Origin: an uncultured Lachnospiraceae bacterium
GTDB lineage: Bacteria > Bacillota > Clostridia > Lachnospirales > Lachnospiraceae
NCBI GenBank assembly: GCA_910588885.1
Contig: CAJUSQ010000040.1
Span: forward strand, 1 to 20,931
Direction of reading: 5' to 3'
Length of the DNA: 20,931 nucleotides
Each line of letters starts with the position of its first letter. The stretch's first letter is position 1. Position numbers and translations under genes: made by a program. This document shows, piece by piece, positions 14,605 to 20,931 of the stretch. The notes under the pieces were generated by a model. The model did not search any database. It was not told the origin of the DNA and saw only the letters and a program-made list of their open reading frames with translations.

Positions 14605-15240
14605 ATGGCAGAAATCCATGAGATCAGCGAATTTTTACAAAAAGGCAGAGCAAAGAACGTAAAGGCATTGGTGCAGGAAGCATTGGATGAGGGCAAGGAT
14701 CCAAAAGTGATTCTGAACGACGGCCTTTTGGCAGGTATGATGGTAATCGGTGAGAAGTTCAAGAACAACGAAGTATTCGTACCGGAAGTTTTGGTAGCAG
14801 CAAGAGCGCTGAATGCAGGGCTTGCAATTCTGGAGCCGAAGCTGGTGGAAGTTGGAAACGAGCCGGTAGGCAAGGTTGTGATCGGAACCGTAAAGGGTGA
14901 CTTGCATGATATTGGCAAGAACCTGGTAGCCATGATGCTCAAGGGCGTAGGCTTCGAAGTAACAGACCTTGGCGTAGACGTAGAGCCTGCCGTATTCGTA
15001 GACCGTGCGGAAGAAGTTGGAGCAAATGTAATTTGTATGTCCGCCCTGCTGACCACCACAATGCCCAGCATGCAGGCAGTGCTTGATGAGTTAAACAGCC
15101 GTGGATTGAGAGAAAAATATATCGTAATGGTTGGCGGCGCGCCGGTAAACCAGAGCTTTGCAGATCAGATTGGAGCAGACTACTATACACCGGATGCAGC
15201 AACCTGTGCAGAAACTGCAAAAGCAGCAGTTGAGAAATAG
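14605..15240 (+). CDS. Corrinoid protein (methyl carrier, MtaC/MttC-like)
   Basis: This 211-residue cytoplasmic protein carries a methyl group on a cobalamin cofactor between methyltransferases. An N-terminal helical cap (B12-binding-2, about 1-85) precedes a Rossmann-like B12 domain with the base-off/His-on motif DLHDIG (Asp99, His101, Gly104), SALLTTT and the VGGAPV loop. Such proteins serve methanol, methylamine, methoxy-aromatic or methyl-folate methyltransferases, none of which is adjacent, so the donor is unknown. AGGAGG lies eight bases before the ATG. It has its own promoter, a folded leader and a terminator. Its Arg codons are only AGA and CGT, unlike its CGG-rich neighbours, which suggests high expression. 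A paralogue lies at 17076-17729. Confidence 0.95.
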   Translation: MAEIHEISEFLQKGRAKNVKALVQEALDEGKDPKVILNDGLLAGMMVIGEKFKNNEVFVPEVLVAARALNAGLAILEPKLVEVGNEPVGKVVIGTVKGDLHDIGKNLVAMMLKGVGFEVTDLGVDVEPAVFVDRAEEVGANVICMSALLTTTMPSMQAVLDELNSRGLREKYIVMVGGAPVNQSFADQIGADYYTPDAATCAETAKAAVEK

Positions 15241-15314
15241 TACATAGAGGTTGCGTTCTATAGCAGCAGACGGTAGTTATGGTTCATTCCATGACCAGTA
15301 ACAAACGGCAATAG

Positions 15315-15352
15315 AGCCATAGCATTTCGGATGGGATGCTATGGCTTTTTTT
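15315..15352 (+). terminator. Intrinsic terminator after the first corrinoid gene
   Basis: AGCCATAGCAT (15315-15325) pairs perfectly with ATGCTATGGCT (15336-15346) around a ten-base loop, followed by TTTTTTT. A weaker hairpin (15276-15282 with 15289-15295) lies just upstream. It makes the first corrinoid gene a single-gene transcript. Confidence 0.88.
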
Positions 15353-15361
15353 CAATATCTG

Positions 15362-15370
15362 TGATATAAT
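15362..15370 (+). promoter_or_regulatory. Extended -10 promoter of the RACo operon
   Basis: TGATATAAT gives a perfect -10 (15365-15370) with an extended TGn. The -35 position falls in the preceding terminator and is poor. The leader to the ATG at 15465 would be about 90 bases. Confidence 0.5.
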
Positions 15371-15464
15371 GTCCGCGAAAGCAAGGGACAGAGCCAAAAT
15401 GGGTATACCCGCGGCGTTTATCATAGGAGAGCAATCATTTCTTAGAAAAGCAGAGGGAAAACCA

Positions 15465-17036
15465 ATGGAAATAAAAGTAATCAGATTAGAAAAAGAACAA
15501 GTGTTCGAAGGAAAGCCGGAAGAAACGCTGCTTTCCCAGCTGAGGGAGCAGGGGATTTACATCAGCGCAGCCTGCGGCGGCAAGGGAAGGTGCGGAAAAT
15601 GCAAGGTACGGATGATAACGGGAGCCACGGAGACGACAGAAGCGGACCGGGAGCTTTTTTCCGAAGAAGAGCTGGCAGAGGGCTGGCGGCTTTCCTGTTT
15701 GGCTTATCCGAAAAAGGACTGCCGGATCGTAATATCTTCGGCAGATGAATCGGAATTTGCCGTAGTATCGGAGCATCAGACGGAGCATCTGGAAAAAACC
15801 GGAGACAGCGGGTATTATATCGGAATTGATATCGGTACGACTACCATTGCCCTGGAGCTGGTGGGTAAGGACAGCAAAAAGGCCCTGGGAGCCGTGACAA
15901 CCATCAACCATCAGCGGGCGTACGGGGCAGATGTGATTTCCCGTATCCAGGCTTCCAACGAAGGGGCCGGGGAAGCCCTGAAGGAGAGCATCCGGAATGA
16001 TTTGTATGCAGGGCTGAAACGGTTAATGGCAGAAAGCGGGATTGAGCCGAAACTGGTGGAACAGATTGGGATTGCGGGCAATACCACTATGGGGCATCTG
16101 CTGATGGGCTTTTCCTGTGAAAGCCTGGGGATGTATCCCTTTACGCCTGTGGACATCGGAACGATTACCACTACGTTTCAGGAACTGTTTGCCGGACAGA
16201 TTGCGGCAGACGGGCAGGCAGCCCTGGTCCTGGAGGCTTCCGTAGTGCTCCTGCCGGGGATTTCCACCTATGTAGGAGCGGATATTGCGGCGGGGCTTCT
16301 GTCCTGCGGTTTTGATGAAATGGAAAAGCCCTGTATGCTGATTGACCTTGGCACCAACGGGGAAATGGCCATCGGTACGAAGGATAAGATCCTGGTGACC
16401 TCCACGGCAGCAGGCCCGGCGTTTGAAGGAGGCAATATTTCCTGGGGTATGGGCAGCGTACCGGGGGCAATCTGCAGCGTTTCCATTGAAAACGGGCAGG
16501 TGCAGGCCGCTACCATCGGAGAGGAGCCGCCCATCGGACTTTGCGGGACCGGTGTGATTGAAACGGCATATGAGCTGGTGAAGGAAGAACTGGTGGACGA
16601 AACCGGAATGCTGGACGAGGATTATTTTGACGACGGCTTTGAACTGGCCAAGACCCCGGACGGAGAGCCCATCGTGTTCACCCAGAAGGATGTACGGGAA
16701 ATCCAGCTGGCGAAATCCGCGGTGCGGGCAGGGGCGGAAACTCTGCTGAAACGTTTTGGCGTAACCTATGAGGAGGTTGACCGGGTATTTCTGGCCGGAG
16801 GCTTCGGCTACCGTATCGACCTGGAGAAGACCGTAGGCATCGGAATGCTGCCGGAAGAACTGCTGGAAAAAACCACGGCGGTAGGAAACAGCTCCCTGGG
16901 CGGAAGTGTGAAATATTTAACAACCCCCGGAGCCGAAGAGCGGCTTCAAAAGCTGGTGGAAGCTTCTGCAGAGGTAGAATTGTCTTCGGATAAGGACTTT
17001 AACCGGTTCTATACGGACTACATGTTTTTCGAGTAG
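15465..17036 (+). CDS. RACo-type reductive activator of corrinoid proteins (ASKHA ATPase)
   Basis: This 523-residue cytoplasmic protein reactivates corrinoid carriers whose cobalt has been oxidised to Co(II), using ATP and an electron from its iron-sulfur cluster. An N-terminal [2Fe-2S] ferredoxin domain has Cys37, Cys43 and Cys46 (ACGGKGRCGKC) and Cys78 (LSCLAY). A linker leads to an acetate/sugar kinase-Hsc70-actin (ASKHA) domain with the phosphate loops GIDIGTTTIA (120-129) and LIDLGTNGE (292-300) and the adenosine-side LAGGFG (443-448). This matches the RACo/DUF4445 family rather than the longer archaeal RamA. The ATG at 15465 has GAGGG about seven bases upstream; earlier in-frame codons lie in the promoter and terminator. 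It lies between two corrinoid-protein genes, its presumed substrates. Confidence 0.92.
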   Translation: MEIKVIRLEKEQVFEGKPEETLLSQLREQGIYISAACGGKGRCGKCKVRMITGATETTEADRELFSEEELAEGWRLSCLAYPKKDCRIVISSADESEFAVVSEHQTEHLEKTGDSGYYIGIDIGTTTIALELVGKDSKKALGAVTTINHQRAYGADVISRIQASNEGAGEALKESIRNDLYAGLKRLMAESGIEPKLVEQIGIAGNTTMGHLLMGFSCESLGMYPFTPVDIGTITTTFQELFAGQIAADGQAALVLEASVVLLPGISTYVGADIAAGLLSCGFDEMEKPCMLIDLGTNGEMAIGTKDKILVTSTAAGPAFEGGNISWGMGSVPGAICSVSIENGQVQAATIGEEPPIGLCGTGVIETAYELVKEELVDETGMLDEDYFDDGFELAKTPDGEPIVFTQKDVREIQLAKSAVRAGAETLLKRFGVTYEEVDRVFLAGGFGYRIDLEKTVGIGMLPEELLEKTTAVGNSSLGGSVKYLTTPGAEERLQKLVEASAEVELSSDKDFNRFYTDYMFFE

Positions 17037-17075
17037 CGAAAAGCGGCAGGAATGAGAAGGGCAGAAGAGACGGTC

Positions 17076-17729
17076 ATGCAGGAGTTGATACAGGCAATTG
17101 AAAAAGGGAAGGGAAAGCAGGTAAAGTGGCTGATCGAGCAGGCAGTCGAGGACGGATATTCCCCCCAGGAAATCGTGGATACAGGACTGGTGCCTGCCAT
17201 GGAGCAGGTGGCGGGCAAATACCGCAGTAAGCAGTTTTTTGTGCCGGAGGTCATTCTTGCCGCCCATGCGATGACGGTGGGAACCACGATTCTGGGAGAG
17301 CTGATGGAAGGCTGGAACCAGGAAACGGTGGGAACCGTGGTGATCGGAACGGTGAAAGGGGATCTGCACGATATCGGCAAGAACTTGGTGATTATGATGC
17401 TGCGGGGCGTAGGCTTTGCGGTTCACGATCTGGGCTATGATGTGGAGGTGGATACCTTTATCGAGAAGGCGGAAGAATACCGGGCGGACATTATCTGCAT
17501 GTCAGCCATGCTTACCACCACTATGCCGGAGATGCGGAAGGTTGTGGGAAAGCTGGTAAATAAGCGGCTGCGGGACAAGTATATTATTATGGTGGGAGGG
17601 GCTCCGGTTACCGAGGCGTTTGCCCGGAATATCGGTGCGGATATCTATACGAAGGATGCCGGAGGCGCCGCTCAGATTGCAAAAGCGGCAGTGCTTTCCC
17701 GCAGGGAGAAGGAAACGGAGCATTTATGA
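17076..17729 (+). CDS. Second corrinoid protein (methyl carrier)
   Basis: This 217-residue paralogue of the protein at 14605-15240 is roughly half identical by eye, most strongly over GTVKGDLHDIGKNLV, SAMLTTTMPEM and YIIMVGGAPV. The cobalamin-ligand motif is Asp96-x-His98-x-x-Gly101. Its Arg codons are mostly CGG/CGC like the rest of its operon, in contrast with the first carrier. The start is uncertain: ATG 17076 aligns with the paralogue's N-terminus, while ATG 17052 would add eight residues and has AGG too close to act as a ribosome site. It follows RACo by 39 bases and overlaps the next gene by four bases (ATGA), so it is part of that operon. Its methyl donor and acceptor are unknown. Confidence 0.92.
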   Translation: MQELIQAIEKGKGKQVKWLIEQAVEDGYSPQEIVDTGLVPAMEQVAGKYRSKQFFVPEVILAAHAMTVGTTILGELMEGWNQETVGTVVIGTVKGDLHDIGKNLVIMMLRGVGFAVHDLGYDVEVDTFIEKAEEYRADIICMSAMLTTTMPEMRKVVGKLVNKRLRDKYIIMVGGAPVTEAFARNIGADIYTKDAGGAAQIAKAAVLSRREKETEHL

Positions 17730-19450
17730 AGATTTTATTGACGGCCATCAATGCCAAATACATCCATTCCAATCCGGCTGTATACAGCCTGTGGGCCTAT
17801 GCCCGGGAATTTCGGGAGCATACGGCGGTGGTGGAATACACGGTGAATCACAGGACGGAATTCCTGCTGCAGGAGCTGTATAAGCAAAAGCCTGACGTAC
17901 TGGTGTTCTCCTGTTATCTCTGGAACCTGCCTCAGGTTCGACTTTTGATTCAGGAGCTGAAAAAGCTGCGGCCGGATCTGCCGGTCTGGGCAGGCGGGCC
18001 GGAGGTTTCTTACCAATGTGAAGAATTTTTACAGGAAAATCCCGGAGCGGACGGGATTATGCGGGGAGAAGGGGAGGAAACCTTCCGGCAGCTTTGTGAA
18101 CATTATGTCAATCAACTGCCGCTGGAACAGGTACGGGGCATTGTATACCGGGACGAAAGGGGAGAGCTTCACAGCGCTCCGGATCAGGAACCGGTTTCCA
18201 TGGATGCGCTGCCATTCTGGTATGAAGAGCTTTGGGAGGAACCGGCCGGGCCAGAGTGGAAGACCTTTGCCCACCGTATTCTATATTATGAAACAAGCAG
18301 AGGCTGCCCGTTCCGGTGCAGCTACTGCCTGTCTTCCCTGGATAAAACCCTGCGGTTGAAAAGCCTTTCCCGGGTATACCGGGAGCTTTCTTTTTTTCTG
18401 GAACGAAAGGTCCCCCAGGTGAAGCTGGTGGACCGGACGTTTAACTGCAATCCGGATCATGCCCTGGCGGTCTGGAAGTTTTTGAAGGATCATGACAACG
18501 GAGTGACGAATTTCCACTTTGAAATCGCCGGGGATTTGCTGGAAGAGGAAGCGATCGTGCTGCTGGAGTCCATGCGGCCGGGACTGGTGCAGCTGGAAAT
18601 CGGGGTACAGTCCGCAAATCCTCAAACGTTAGCGGAGGTCCGGCGGAAGACGGATCTGGCCCGGCTGGAAAAAACGGTGGAACGGCTGCGCCGGGGCGGC
18701 AGCCAGCATCAGCATTTGGATTTGATTGCAGGGCTGCCCTATGAGGGATACGATTCCTTTTGTGAATCTTTTGACAAAGTCTACCGGATGCGACCGCAGC
18801 AGCTGCAGCTGGGCTTTCTGAAGGTGCTGAAAGGCTCTTACCTCTATGAAAACCGCCGGGCGTACGGGCTTCTCTACCGGGACGATCCGCCCTATGAAGT
18901 CTTGTCCACCCGATGGCTGTCCTATGAAGAGCTGCTGCAGCTGAAAAAAGCGGAAGAAATGCTGGAGGTCTACTACAACAGCGGCCAGTTTGCGCTGACG
19001 ATGCAGGTGCTGGAGCTGGCCTATCAAAGCCCCTTTCGGATGTTTTGGGAGCTGGGGGAGTATTATGAGAGAAAAGGGCTGTTCTATCTGAACCATTCCC
19101 GGATCCGCCGCTGTGAAATCCTGCTGGATTTTATTACGGAAGCGGGGCTGGGAAGGCAGGAACTGTATGAAGAGCTGCTGACCTTTGATTTGTATTACCG
19201 GGAAAATATGAAGAGCCGTCCGGCCTGGGCGCCGGATTTGTCCAGGGTAAGGGATCGGATCAAAGCAGTACAAAAAAGAGGGAAACAGCAGCATATAGAG
19301 CCGTTTTTCCATGATTTTACCGGACTTTTGGAGGGACGGCAGCAGGGGTATCCCCGGCGAAACGAGGAATATGGCTTTTATTTATTTTCTTACGAAGAGC
19401 GGGACCCGCTGACCGGACAGGCCCGGGTTGTATACCTGAAGGAGCTGTAG
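17726..19450 (+). CDS. B12-binding-domain radical SAM protein (DUF4080 type)
   Basis: This 574-residue protein has an N-terminal B12-binding-like Rossmann domain (about 1-125: ILLTAINAKYIHSNPA, then VWAGGPEVSY and GEGEETF). A radical SAM barrel follows, with the [4Fe-4S] motif Cys194-x3-Cys198-x2-Cys201 (CPFRCSYC) and VDRTFNCN, EIAGDLL and LIAGLP strands. The C-terminal part (about 380-574) matches the DUF4080-type extension. The family reaction is not established; B12-dependent relatives methylate unactivated carbons or rearrange substrates. The N-terminal domain lacks a DxHxxG motif, so any cobalamin would be bound base-off without a His ligand. Translation is coupled to the corrinoid gene by an ATGA overlap, and endonuclease III follows after 24 bases. 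A functional link with the carriers is possible but unproven. Confidence 0.87.
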   Translation: MKILLTAINAKYIHSNPAVYSLWAYAREFREHTAVVEYTVNHRTEFLLQELYKQKPDVLVFSCYLWNLPQVRLLIQELKKLRPDLPVWAGGPEVSYQCEEFLQENPGADGIMRGEGEETFRQLCEHYVNQLPLEQVRGIVYRDERGELHSAPDQEPVSMDALPFWYEELWEEPAGPEWKTFAHRILYYETSRGCPFRCSYCLSSLDKTLRLKSLSRVYRELSFFLERKVPQVKLVDRTFNCNPDHALAVWKFLKDHDNGVTNFHFEIAGDLLEEEAIVLLESMRPGLVQLEIGVQSANPQTLAEVRRKTDLARLEKTVERLRRGGSQHQHLDLIAGLPYEGYDSFCESFDKVYRMRPQQLQLGFLKVLKGSYLYENRRAYGLLYRDDPPYEVLSTRWLSYEELLQLKKAEEMLEVYYNSGQFALTMQVLELAYQSPFRMFWELGEYYERKGLFYLNHSRIRRCEILLDFITEAGLGRQELYEELLTFDLYYRENMKSRPAWAPDLSRVRDRIKAVQKRGKQQHIEPFFHDFTGLLEGRQQGYPRRNEEYGFYLFSYEERDPLTGQARVVYLKEL

Positions 19451-19474
19451 AACTGTAACAGGAGGAGAACACCA

Positions 19475-20107
19475 ATGACAAAACGCACCAAGGAAATACT
19501 GGACAGGCTGGATCGGGAATACGGGACGGAATACCGCTGTTACCTGAACCACGACAATGCATGGCAGCTGCTGATTGCCGTAATCCTAAGCGCCCAGTGC
19601 ACCGATGCCAGAGTGAACATCGTTACGGCGGATTTGTTTCAGAAATATGATACTCTGGAAAAATTTGCGGCAGCGGATTTAAAAGAGCTGGAACAGGACA
19701 TTCATTCCACCGGATTTTACCATAATAAGGCCAAAAACATTATTGCCTGTGCCAGGCGGCTGATTACGGAATACGGCGGAGAAGTTCCCCGGGAGCTTTC
19801 GGAGCTTCTGACGCTGGCCGGGGTAGGGCGCAAGACAGCTAACGTGATCCGGGGAAATGTGTACGATGATCCCAGTATCGTAGTGGACACCCATGTGAAA
19901 CGGATTTCCAACCGTCTGGGCTTTACCAAGGAAGAGGATCCGGTGAAAATCGAATTTGATCTGATGAAGGTGCTTCCCAAGGACCACTGGATTCTTTACA
20001 ATATTCAGATAATTACTTTGGGGAGGAACATATGTACGGCCCGCTCCCCCAAGTGCAGCCACTGCTTCTTACAGGATTTGTGTAAAGCCAAGGACAAGAC
20101 ATGTTAA
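19475..20107 (+). CDS. nth: Endonuclease III (DNA glycosylase/AP lyase)
   Basis: This 210-residue base-excision-repair enzyme removes oxidised pyrimidines and cleaves the resulting abasic site. The helix-hairpin-helix LLTLAGVGRKTANVI holds catalytic Lys120, and VVDTHVKR holds Asp138, matching the E. coli enzyme in position. The C-terminal [4Fe-4S] loop has Cys187, Cys194, Cys197 and Cys203 (C-x6-C-x2-C-x5-C), again as in E. coli. AGGAGG lies about ten bases before the ATG. The 3' end overlaps the next gene by seven bases, so the two DNA-processing proteins are probably cotranslated. The gene lies at the end of the RACo/corrinoid operon. Confidence 0.97.
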   Translation: MTKRTKEILDRLDREYGTEYRCYLNHDNAWQLLIAVILSAQCTDARVNIVTADLFQKYDTLEKFAAADLKELEQDIHSTGFYHNKAKNIIACARRLITEYGGEVPRELSELLTLAGVGRKTANVIRGNVYDDPSIVVDTHVKRISNRLGFTKEEDPVKIEFDLMKVLPKDHWILYNIQIITLGRNICTARSPKCSHCFLQDLCKAKDKTC

Positions 20108-20811
20108 GGGAATATATTGCCGTAGATTTGGAAATGACCGGACTTCGTCCCGCCCGGGACAAGATTCTGGAAATCGGCGGAGTACACAGAAAAGACGGAA
20201 AGACCCTGGCAGAATACCAGGTAATTGTGAATCCGGGGCTCCGGCTTTCGGAAGAAATTTCCGCCCTGACCGGGATTAGCCAGGAAATGGCGGAGGAGGG
20301 AGAAGCTCTTTCGGATGCTTTGGCCGGGTTTTTAGAATTCCGGGGCGAACTTCCGCTGGTGGGCCACAACATCCGGTATGATTACAGCTTTCTGAAACAA
20401 AATGCCGCAAACCTCAATCTCTCCCTGGAAGCTCACACGGTAGATACCTTAAAGCTGGCCCGGAAATTTTTAACGGAAGAGGAAAAGAAAACCCTGGAAG
20501 CCCTCCGCCTAAAATATGGGATTCAAACGGGACAGGCCCATCGTGCCCTGGGGGACGCCAGGGCGGCTGCACAGCTGCTGGAGCGGCTCTGGCAGGAATA
20601 CGGGACGGCCTATCCGGAGCTTTTTGAGCCGAAGCCCCTATGTGTGAAGGTAAAAAAGCAGGGGCCGATTACGCCCCGGCAAAAGAAACACTTGAAGGAT
20701 TTGACAGAGTATCATAAAATAGAATTGTCCGTTTCTTTGGACAGCCTGACCAGAAACGAAGCGTCCCGGCTGATTGACCGGATTTTAAGCCAATACGGAA
20801 GGAACTGCTAA
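20101..20811 (+). CDS. DEDDh 3'-5' exonuclease (DnaQ/PolC-epsilon-like)
   Basis: This 236-residue protein has an N-terminal DnaQ-type exonuclease fold with the acidic residues of the DEDDh set: Asp9 and Glu11 (AVDLEMTGL), Asp94 (HNIRYDYSFL), and His147 with Asp152 (HRALGDARAA). It would degrade DNA or RNA from the 3' end with two metal ions, in proofreading, repair or RNA turnover. A C-terminal extension (about 189-236: ITPRQKKHLKDL and LTRNEASRLIDRI) is a small helical module often seen on such proteins, with unknown function. Its start lies within the end of nth (ATG at 20101, nth stop at 20105-20107), indicating coupled translation. The specific role cannot be read from sequence. Confidence 0.92.
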   Translation: MLREYIAVDLEMTGLRPARDKILEIGGVHRKDGKTLAEYQVIVNPGLRLSEEISALTGISQEMAEEGEALSDALAGFLEFRGELPLVGHNIRYDYSFLKQNAANLNLSLEAHTVDTLKLARKFLTEEEKKTLEALRLKYGIQTGQAHRALGDARAAAQLLERLWQEYGTAYPELFEPKPLCVKVKKQGPITPRQKKHLKDLTEYHKIELSVSLDSLTRNEASRLIDRILSQYGRNC

Positions 20812-20832
20812 GATGCGGTGAAGGGACGGTTA

Positions 20833-20862
20833 AGCAGCTGCGAAAAGGACGGTACAGCTGCT
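20833..20862 (+). repeat. Hairpin after the exonuclease gene
   Basis: AGCAGCTG (20833-20840) pairs with CAGCTGCT (20855-20862) around a 14-base loop. No T-run follows within the window, so terminator activity is not supported. Confidence 0.45.
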
Positions 20863-20919
20863 AAGCCAGAGCAAATTCGGCCGCTGCGGAAGAAGCCAGA
20901 GCAGATTCGGCCGCTGCGG
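20863..20919 (+). repeat. Tandem direct repeat, period 30
   Basis: A 27-base unit at 20863-20889 recurs at 20893-20919 with one A-to-G change. The unit runs from AAGCCAGAGC through ATTCGGCCGCTGCGG. The next period begins CAGATTC before the window ends, so the array may continue. No ORF reads through it convincingly. It is non-coding, downstream of the exonuclease stop. Confidence 0.7.
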
Positions 20920-20931
20920 CAGATTCTAGGC

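Noticed and set aside
18629..19312. Minus-strand 227-codon open frame inside the radical SAM gene
   Set aside because: A shadow of a conserved coding region, with no start signals.
20863..20931. CRISPR array
   Set aside because: The units are almost contiguous with a three-base gap and there are no unique spacers.

Overview
The window looks like chromosomal DNA of a gut-type Firmicute, most probably Lachnospiraceae. The evidence is indirect: GGAGG-type ribosome binding sites, AT-rich intergenic gaps with strong intrinsic terminators, a clostridial corrinoid-protein/RACo gene set, a decayed Rpn/PD-(D/E)XK 'transposase-nuclease' of a type common in that family, and an intracellular GH29 fucosidase. 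No rRNA, tRNA, CRISPR array or intact insertion sequence was seen.

Layout. (1) 1-2326: a hairpin-bearing leader, an alpha/beta-hydrolase esterase and an aldo/keto reductase with a two-cluster ferredoxin tail, closed by a terminator. (2) 2625-4346: a single methyl-accepting chemotaxis protein with its own promoter and leader, closed by a perfect bidirectional terminator. (3) 4525-5682: a decay zone with a GNAT acetyltransferase that lacks its acetyl-CoA-binding middle and an Rpn-family pseudogene that lacks its catalytic core and has an amber stop; a second bidirectional terminator follows. (4) 5791-9178: an AraC regulator divergent from a GH29 alpha-L-fucosidase, then a MATE exporter. (5) 9260-14403: a TetR-type regulator with its own promoter and candidate operator, then an MMPL/RND-type transporter overlapping a secreted YhgE-like heptad-repeat protein. 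(6) 14404-17729: a strongly expressed-looking corrinoid protein with a folded leader, a RACo-type corrinoid activation ATPase and a second corrinoid protein. (7) 17726-20811: a B12-binding radical SAM protein (DUF4080 type), endonuclease III and a DEDDh exonuclease, overlapping or tightly spaced and continuous with the RACo unit. (8) 20812-20931: a non-coding tail with a hairpin and the start of a 30-bp tandem repeat.

How the genes work together. Genes 14605-17729 form a corrinoid methyl-transfer module: two carriers plus the protein that reductively reactivates Co(II) cobalamin. No methyltransferase that would load or unload the carriers lies in the window. The MMPL and YhgE-like genes overlap by 14 bases and are probably one cell-envelope machine. 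The AraC/fucosidase pair is a small host-glycan unit. The most interesting items are the carrier pair with contrasting codon usage and the unassigned leader of the first carrier, the MMPL/YhgE-like pair, and the two neighbouring genes that each lost their catalytic core by internal deletion.
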